64,000 bases of DNA, taken from NCBI GenBank assembly GCA_023423405.1, contig JAFAFR010000043.1, positions 434,001-498,000 of the forward strand, given 5' to 3'. The position numbers and the translations under genes are program-made. Below the pieces are notes generated by a model. The model was not told where the DNA came from. It did not search any database and worked only from the letters and a program-made list of their open reading frames with translations. The number at the start of each line of letters is the position of its first letter. Within the stretch, counting starts at the first letter, position 1. This stretch comes from Bacteroidota bacterium. GTDB lineage: Bacteria > Bacteroidota > Bacteroidia > Chitinophagales > Chitinophagaceae. Below, piece by piece: positions 59,186 to 64,000 of the stretch.

Positions 59186-59865
59186 AACTATTCGCTTTTC
59201 TTTTCTGCGTCACCTGTTCATTTTTCGCCACAGGGCAATCCACCAGCCTGGCTCCGACCGCATTCTCCACCCTGATGCAGGAAAAGAATATCCAGTTGCT
59301 GGATGTAAGGACGGCCGAAGAATACAAAACGGATCATCTCGCCAATGCCCTGCAGGCCGACTGGACCAGCAAGTCGTCGTTCAAAGAAAGGACCGCCTAC
59401 CTCGACAAGGGGAAAAAACTGCTGGTGTATTGCGCCAGCGGCGGGCGCAGTGCGGCAGCGGCGAAAGCCTTGCGCAGCCAGGGTTACCAGGTTTATGAGC
59501 TGAAAGGTGGCATGATCGAATGGAAAAAAGCAGGACTGCCGGTGGAAGGCAGTGCCGTCAAATCATCGATGAGCCTGCCGGCCTACCAGCAGGCGGTAAG
59601 CCGCAAAGGATGGGTGCTGGTCGATTTCGGCGCGCCCTGGTGCCCGCCGTGCCGGAAAATGAAACCGGTGCTCGACAGTTTACAGCAGGAAAAAGCAGGA
59701 GCTTTTACGCTCCTGCCTGTGGACGGAGGACTGGATATTGAACCGATGAAGGCCATGCAGGTGGAAAGCCTGCCGCATTTTTTCCTCTACAAAGACGGGA
59801 AACTGGTGTGGCAGAAGCAGGGTATGGTTTATATGGACGAGTTCAGAAAGATCTTTTCTTTTTGA
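59182..59865 (+). CDS. Exported rhodanese-thioredoxin fusion protein
   Basis: 227 residues. Signal peptide (KLFAFLFCVTCSFFATGQ). A rhodanese domain (about 22-120) has DVRTAEEYKTDHLANA and the active-site loop with C84 (VYCASGGRSAAAAKAL). A thioredoxin domain (about 128-227) has C154-P-P-C157 (FGAPWCPPCRKMKPVL) and the cis-Pro in VESLPHFFLY. Persulfide made at C84 could be reduced or transferred by the CPPC pair in the periplasm; this is inferred. It is translationally coupled to the YkgJ-like gene (ATGA overlap). Its end overlaps the convergent DUF5777 gene by 23 bases. Confidence 0.92.
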   Translation: MKLFAFLFCVTCSFFATGQSTSLAPTAFSTLMQEKNIQLLDVRTAEEYKTDHLANALQADWTSKSSFKERTAYLDKGKKLLVYCASGGRSAAAAKALRSQGYQVYELKGGMIEWKKAGLPVEGSAVKSSMSLPAYQQAVSRKGWVLVDFGAPWCPPCRKMKPVLDSLQQEKAGAFTLLPVDGGLDIEPMKAMQVESLPHFFLYKDGKLVWQKQGMVYMDEFRKIFSF

Positions 59866-60715
59866 GCTGGAATACCCTCGAAATATTGAAGCCGAAATAA
59901 ATATCGCCATCGGTCCAGCGGCTGGTGGTTTGGCTGATAAAGGACGTGGGCACCAGTGCCTGCGAATTGCTGAACACAAGCTGGAACACGTGTCCGCCGG
60001 TTTCAATGTCAATGCCCGCCGATAAGGAATTGTACACGGTGGTGCTCACCACCTGGTTGGGAAAAAGATACGTATATTCTGCATTCAGGCTGATCCTTTT
60101 GGAAAGCTTGGCCCTTCCTCCCAATCCCAGGGAGAATACATCATTTTTATCTGCTGTTGTCGGCACCATATTGTAGTGCAACCAACTTGGCGTCAACTGC
60201 AGTGAGAATGCGGTACTGAACTTGCGGGCCAGCAGCAATTGTGTAAAATAGCGGGTGCGGTATTTGGTGTCGTAATAGGGTTTGTCGGGATAGTGGAGGG
60301 TAACGTAGGCAAGGCCGGCATAGAGGCTCATGGTCAAAGGACGCGAGTTATCGGAGTACTGGGTCAGGATCCGGTATTTAAAACTGGCGTCGAGCGTTTT
60401 CTCATAAGAACTGCGGCCGATGCCAACCGACAGGTTTTTGGTGATGCCATAGTCGAGCCCCAGGCGTATGGTGGCATTGTCGAGCCCGAACAGATCATAC
60501 AATCCGTCGCTGATCCTGCCAAAGCGGTGCATGATCACCAGTTGCAATACGCCTTCGGCGGGCGCCTCCACGCTGGCGGTATTCTGGATATAAGTGCCTT
60601 TGAATGTTCCCTTCACGGGAAAGGCGGTATTGGGAAGCAGGCTGTCGGCTTGCGCAAAACTTTTTGCAGCGGGAAAGATAACAAGTGCCGTGAGTAAGCG
60701 AAATATCCGGCGCAT
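59843..60715 (-). CDS. DUF5777 outer-membrane beta-barrel protein
   Basis: 290 residues from the ATG at 60715 (MRRIFRLLTALVIFPAAKSFAQ); an ATG at 60733 overlaps the YceI gene. After the signal peptide come GTFKGTYIQNTASVEAPAEGVLQLVIMHRFGRISDGLYDLFGLD and repeated amphipathic strands (IRLGLDYGITKNLSVGIGRSSY, TMSLYAGLAYVTL, YFTQLLLARKFSTAFSLQLTPSWLHY, ISLNAEYTYLFP, HVFQLVFSNSQALVP). This is the DUF5777 barrel family, often found next to YceI and c-type cytochromes in Bacteroidota. It is the last gene of the six-gene operon, 2 bases after YceI. Confidence 0.88.
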   Translation of the reverse strand: MRRIFRLLTALVIFPAAKSFAQADSLLPNTAFPVKGTFKGTYIQNTASVEAPAEGVLQLVIMHRFGRISDGLYDLFGLDNATIRLGLDYGITKNLSVGIGRSSYEKTLDASFKYRILTQYSDNSRPLTMSLYAGLAYVTLHYPDKPYYDTKYRTRYFTQLLLARKFSTAFSLQLTPSWLHYNMVPTTADKNDVFSLGLGGRAKLSKRISLNAEYTYLFPNQVVSTTVYNSLSAGIDIETGGHVFQLVFSNSQALVPTSFISQTTSRWTDGDIYFGFNISRVFQLKKKRSF

Positions 60716-60717
60716 GG

Positions 60718-61257
60718 TTAAGGTTGTTTGCATACAAATGAAATGGTTACGGTGATGTCTGACGCAATCTTGTCGCGCACCAGGCCGGGAATTTTAATAT
60801 TGAAGTCTTCGGGCTTAAGATGGAACTCACTCTTTCCCTCGATGACATTGCCTGTAACGGTAATGGTTGCGGGAACCGTGATGTCGCGGGTAACGCCGTG
60901 CAGGGTTAGTTTGCCTTTCACGGTGACGGACCTGCTGCCGGTGGCGCCTGCGGGATCGAAAGCCTCAAAATTGCCTTCAAAGCCGGACTTGGGATAGCGA
61001 TCGCTTTCAACATAGTTCTCATTGAAGTGTTCCTGCATCAGCGCTTTTTCAAACAGGAAACCTTTCAGCAGCAGGGCAGCTTTAATGGTTCCTTTTTCCA
61101 GTGAAAGCTGTACCAGCAATTGCCTGTTCTCCGCTTTGATCTCTTCCAGGGGCGTATGCGAATAAATCTTTGCCATCCCGTTGCGCGTCATCCAGTCCTG
61201 CTGCGCGTGCAGTAGCAGTACAGTCAGTAGCAGCCCGATGGTTAGCAGGGAGCGCAT
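60718..61257 (-). CDS. YceI-family periplasmic lipid-binding protein
   Basis: 179 residues with a signal peptide (MRSLLTIGLLLTVLLLHAQ). The lipocalin-like YceI barrel is shown by KIYSHTPLEEIKAENRQLLVQLSLEKGTIKAALLLKGFLFEKALMQEHFNENYVESDRYPKSGFEG, KGKLTLHGVTRDITVPATITV and GKSEFHLKPEDFNIKIPGLVRDKIASDITVTISF. Family members bind polyisoprenoid quinones or similar lipids in a central cavity. The start overlaps the cytochrome stop by one base (TGATG). In this operon it could carry a lipid or quinone between the cytochrome and the barrel; that is inference. Confidence 0.93.
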   Translation of the reverse strand: MRSLLTIGLLLTVLLLHAQQDWMTRNGMAKIYSHTPLEEIKAENRQLLVQLSLEKGTIKAALLLKGFLFEKALMQEHFNENYVESDRYPKSGFEGNFEAFDPAGATGSRSVTVKGKLTLHGVTRDITVPATITVTGNVIEGKSEFHLKPEDFNIKIPGLVRDKIASDITVTISFVCKQP

Positions 61258-61643
61258 CAGTTGTCTTTTTTACCCTGATCGACCCAGGCCGTGATCTTTG
61301 CAATATTGCAGGCAGATAGTTTGGCCTGGTCCTGGGGCATGGGGACATATCCGCTGGCGTGGTTGATGGCTCCCACCAGCCGTCCATCGTCTGCAACCAC
61401 TTTTACCTGCGCATAGTTGGTGAGGGAAAAAGGAGCAGTGGGACTGGCACCATGGCAACTGCTGCAGTTGGCCGAAATGATGGGAAGAATGTCGGTGGCA
61501 AACGACATGTTTGCCGTGTTGCAGGTGGGCGGGTCGGGCGGCGGCGGGTTGCCACCGTTGTCATCGCCATTGTCCTTGCTGCAGGATACCAGGATCAGGA
61601 TGGGCACAAGAATGCTGCCCAGTAGTACTACGGGTGTTTTCAT
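61257..61643 (-). CDS. Monohaem c-type cytochrome lipoprotein
   Basis: 128 residues. The lipobox gives lipidated C21 (LILVSCSKD), followed by a Pro/Gly/Asn-rich tether to about residue 40. The haem site is C60-S-S-C63-H64 (ISANCSSCHGA), and M102 in GYVPMPQD is the likely sixth ligand. The domain (FATDILPIISANC, then LSACNIAKITAWVDQGKKDN) is the short form found in planctomycete/Bacteroidota surface cytochromes. It should be an outer-membrane-anchored electron carrier. It starts 25 bases after the OB-fold gene. Confidence 0.93.
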   Translation of the reverse strand: MKTPVVLLGSILVPILILVSCSKDNGDDNGGNPPPPDPPTCNTANMSFATDILPIISANCSSCHGASPTAPFSLTNYAQVKVVADDGRLVGAINHASGYVPMPQDQAKLSACNIAKITAWVDQGKKDN

Positions 61644-61668
61644 GATGTCAATATTTGATGGGATTATT

Positions 61669-62100
61669 CTATTCCAGGATGCAATCCACGAGGCTCACAT
61701 CCAGCAAAAAGCCGGTGCATTTTCCTTTTATGGTAATGTGCCGATGCAACAATTTTTCGGGTGCTGCTACCTGTTGAAACAACAGGCAGTTGATGCTGCC
61801 GTCACCACCGGTTTCCAGCAGAATACTTTGCTGCCCGCCGGAGCTGTCGATCGCCTCTACCCTGCCGCTCACTGCAAGTACCCGGTCGAGGTATTTGCCA
61901 GAAGCGGTTTTTTCATCGGCCTGGAACTCACTGAACAGTGTACTGGCAGAGAGGCTGGCTTCCACTTGCTGTGTTGCCACAGAAGGCCTTGGCCGGTGGT
62001 AAGCGTGCCAGCCCCAGCCCGCAAGGGCCACCAGCACTCCAACCGCCAATACTGTCAACAGTTTCCTGTTTCGGGATACTACGCCTGCAACCATATTCAT
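61669..62100 (-). CDS. Membrane-anchored OB-fold (tRNA_anti-like) protein
   Basis: 143 residues. An N-terminal helix (LLTVLAVGVLVALAGWGW, about 14-31) acts as anchor or uncleaved signal. The rest is a small OB barrel: ASTLFSEFQADEKTASGKYLDRVLAVSGRVEAIDSSGGQQSILLETGGDGSINCLLF, then HRHITIKGKCTGFLLDVSLVDCILE. This matches the tRNA_anti-like family of periplasmic OB-fold proteins; despite the name nothing indicates nucleic-acid binding here. Its two Cys could pair in the oxidising periplasm. It sits between the barrel anti-sigma and cytochrome genes. Confidence 0.83.
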   Translation of the reverse strand: MNMVAGVVSRNRKLLTVLAVGVLVALAGWGWHAYHRPRPSVATQQVEASLSASTLFSEFQADEKTASGKYLDRVLAVSGRVEAIDSSGGQQSILLETGGDGSINCLLFQQVAAPEKLLHRHITIKGKCTGFLLDVSLVDCILE

Positions 62101-62147
62101 CTTTCTATTCGTAAGGGAAAGAAAAAGGGTTGCGTAGCGCTGAAAAA

Positions 62148-63449
62148 TCAGAAGGGTAACTGGTAACGCAGGCCGGCGCTGATGCCGAGAGCGCCGAGCT
62201 GCACTCTGCCTTCACCCACACCCGCTACCGGCACATTGAAGTAACCGTTCAACTGCAGAGAAAGAGCAGGCAATATTTTCTTTTCCAAACCGACGCCCAC
62301 CTGCACGGCATTGGCAAAACGGAACTTACCTGTTTGATAGGTGTGGTCGTAATAATAGTCGTTGCCGTTTTTCGTGTAGCTGTAATCGTAAGTTTCTTTT
62401 TTCATCTGCGAAGAGATCAAACCGGTCGTGCCATACACACTTATTTTTTTCCGCTGGATGAAATCGTACCGCGCCTGCACCAGCCATTCCAGCACCCGGC
62501 AATCGGCTTCCACTGTATTCAGTTTTACGTCGGGCTGGTTCCAGTAAGATCCGTCTGGCGTATGGTAGTCGGAGCCGCGGGCTTCGTATTTTTTGGGATA
62601 ATAAGCCAGGCCTGTCTGGATAAACCATCGCCTGGACAGTTTATAACCGAATCCCAGGCTGCCGCCAAAGGCAGTTTCGCCCGGCTTGTTCCCGGTCACG
62701 AAAGATCTTTCAAGCCCGGTTGTACCGTTGAGGTACCATTTGCCTTTTTTGCGCAAATCGGGCTGGTCCTGTTTTTTTTGCAGAGAGGCACCGGTTGCAG
62801 TCAACTGCGGTTGAAGTAGTGTTTTTGTTGCGGGCGGCTGCGGACCGGCCTGGGCCAGAGGAAAAGATACAAGCGTGAAGGCTTCCCATCCCTGCAGTTC
62901 GCTGTGAGAGGGTGTATAGGACGTGGGAACTGCTTTCCAGCCATCCTTCCCTATGCTGCCATAGGTTGTTGGTGGGGCGGTATTAGTGGAAGCTGCGTTG
63001 CTGCCGGTTCCACTGTTGGTATTAGTAGAAGGGGCCGCTGCGTCAACGTGGGTGGGTTTGGCACCGGACCGTTCTCTGGGCAGTGCCGCGGGTTTTATAG
63101 TTTGGACGGACGGCAAAGAAAAAAGTCCGTCAGGAGCAGTGGCAGAATGAATTTCTTCCATTTTGTTGCCGTTTCCTTCCACCTGGTTGACGGAATGGGC
63201 ATTGGCCATCTGTTTGGCGGCAGTCGGCTTCCCTCCCTGCAGGTTCAGCAACAGCCATACAATTCCAAGGAGGCTCAGTCCCGAAAACCACCACCAGAAG
63301 CCTGCCATCCGGCGCTTTTTTTCTTTTTGGTCGAGCAATGCTTCCATAGCCGGCCAGGCTTCCGGCGGCATGGGCATCCCGGACTGTTCTGCGTGGGCCG
63401 CAGCGTCCCGGAACCATTGGTCGATATGACTAAATTGCTCTCTGTCCAT
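62148..63449 (-). CDS. Candidate dual-membrane-spanning anti-sigma factor with C-terminal outer-membrane barrel
   Basis: 433 residues with no signal peptide. Residues 1-48 are soluble and charged (EQFSHIDQWFRDAAAHAEQ, PPEAWPAMEALLDQKEKKRR). One membrane helix follows (about 50-68; FWWWFSGLSLLGIVWLLLN). Residues 70-235 are a low-complexity Pro/Ser/Thr/Asn-rich linker. Residues about 240-433 are alternating amphipathic strands ending in Phe (KWYLNGTTGLERSFV, GGSLGFGYKLSRRWFIQTGLAYY, ARYDFIQRKKISVYGTTGL, FANAVQVGVGLEKKI, LGALGISAGLRYQLPF), as in an 8-strand OmpA/OmpW-size barrel. Dual-membrane-spanning anti-sigma factors of this plan have been described in Bacteroides. Its start overlaps the sigma gene by 20 bases. 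Confidence 0.8.
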   Translation of the reverse strand: MDREQFSHIDQWFRDAAAHAEQSGMPMPPEAWPAMEALLDQKEKKRRMAGFWWWFSGLSLLGIVWLLLNLQGGKPTAAKQMANAHSVNQVEGNGNKMEEIHSATAPDGLFSLPSVQTIKPAALPRERSGAKPTHVDAAAPSTNTNSGTGSNAASTNTAPPTTYGSIGKDGWKAVPTSYTPSHSELQGWEAFTLVSFPLAQAGPQPPATKTLLQPQLTATGASLQKKQDQPDLRKKGKWYLNGTTGLERSFVTGNKPGETAFGGSLGFGYKLSRRWFIQTGLAYYPKKYEARGSDYHTPDGSYWNQPDVKLNTVEADCRVLEWLVQARYDFIQRKKISVYGTTGLISSQMKKETYDYSYTKNGNDYYYDHTYQTGKFRFANAVQVGVGLEKKILPALSLQLNGYFNVPVAGVGEGRVQLGALGISAGLRYQLPF

Positions 63450-63996
63450 GGTTTAGTATTTGGGGTTGCGCCTGCAGGATCATTCGCTGGAGATTGCTCC
63501 GCGCCCGCGCCAGGTTGCTTTTGGAAGCACCTACCGATATCTTCAGGATCCTGGAAATTTCTTCGTGGGAACAACCGTCGATCACAAACAGGTTAAACAC
63601 CAGCCTGTATGCCGGCGACAATTTCCCGATCAGTTGCAACAATTCCTGGTGCGAGAGGCGATCCAGTCCCTGCGCGGGAACAGACAACCATTCGCGGCTA
63701 TCGGCATCCTCGCCCATCCAGAAGGTCTTGATCCGGCGCTTGCGTAAATGGTCAATGGAAGTATTGATAAAGATCCTCCTGATCCAGGCCTTGAGCGCAT
63801 TTTCCAGGGAGGGTTGCCGCGGCTCAAAATGGCCCAGTTCCTGGAAGATCTTCAAAAAGGAGTCGTTGACCACTTCCATCGTATCGGCATCATTGGATAC
63901 GTAGCGATGGCACACGGCATGGCCATAGCCAAAAAAACGGGCATACAATGCCGACTGGCTTTCACGCTCGCGGCGGATACATCCGTCTATGAGCAT
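63430..63996 (-). CDS. ECF RNA polymerase sigma factor
   Basis: At least 188 residues; the ATG at 63996 is only 5 bases from the window edge, so a start further upstream is possible. Region 2 is RESQSALYARFFGYGHAVCHRYVSNDADTMEVVNDSFLKIFQEL and region 4 is LIGKLSPAYRLVFNLFVIDGCSHEEISRILKISVGASKSNLARARSNLQRMI. The partner barrel-type anti-sigma gene begins inside its last 20 bases, which argues for coupled, near-stoichiometric synthesis. It heads a six-gene operon and probably autoregulates it; the promoter is outside the window. Confidence 0.92.
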   Translation of the reverse strand: MLIDGCIRRERESQSALYARFFGYGHAVCHRYVSNDADTMEVVNDSFLKIFQELGHFEPRQPSLENALKAWIRRIFINTSIDHLRKRRIKTFWMGEDADSREWLSVPAQGLDRLSHQELLQLIGKLSPAYRLVFNLFVIDGCSHEEISRILKISVGASKSNLARARSNLQRMILQAQPQILNHGQRAI

Positions 63997-64000
63997 TTGC

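Overview
The window looks like a chromosome segment of a Bacteroidota bacterium, most likely Chitinophagales/Chitinophagaceae. The evidence is two SusC/SusD outer-membrane import loci, a FecI/FecR-type sigma/anti-sigma pair feeding an STN-domain SusC, several protein families typical of this phylum (DUF4302, DUF4407, DUF4846, DUF5777, DUF1835), promoter elements of the Bacteroidota type (TTG, about 20 bases, TAnnTTTG), and a general lack of Shine-Dalgarno sequences. I saw no rRNA, tRNA, CRISPR array, insertion sequence or prophage.

Left part (1-16 kb): the start of a bacilliredoxin-like gene at the edge, a small heat-shock protein behind a sigma54-like promoter, topA, a SirB1-like protein, dps, a Tat-exported Gfo/Idh/MocA oxidoreductase, a CsaA-like tRNA-binding protein, ogt, cdd, lepB, a MerR regulator with a degenerate B12 domain, a sigma54-activator response regulator without a DNA-binding domain, DUF4846, and an unannotated 50-residue membrane protein between its own promoter and terminator. 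Housekeeping genes are mixed with small single-gene units.

Middle (16-50.7 kb): pdhB; a six-gene minus-strand SusC/SusD locus with a zinc metallohydrolase lipoprotein, a DUF4302 lipoprotein, a collagen-like lipoprotein and an S41 peptidase (17-26 kb); a thiolase; an EF-G paralogue with a coiled-coil partner; an FtsX-type permease; tsaD; a tRNA methyltransferase with a heptad-repeat linker; smc; threonine aldolase; pgi; accD; smpB. A short accessory patch (43.06-44.04 kb) holds a large imperfect inverted repeat and a frameshifted ORF6N gene. Next comes a complete surface-signalling unit: ECF sigma, FecR, STN-SusC and SusD.

Right part (50.7-64 kb): parE and parC lie in one directional array with three unrelated genes between them. 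A plus-strand operon of two paralogous small acidic proteins, a YkgJ-type cysteine-cluster protein and an exported rhodanese-thioredoxin fusion follows. The window ends with a compact six-gene minus-strand operon: ECF sigma; a protein with a cytoplasmic N-terminus, one inner-membrane helix, a long linker and a C-terminal outer-membrane beta-barrel; an OB-fold protein; a c-type cytochrome lipoprotein; YceI; and a DUF5777 beta-barrel. This looks like a trans-envelope sigma/anti-sigma sensor wired to an envelope redox or lipid module, and it is the best candidate here for an under-described system.
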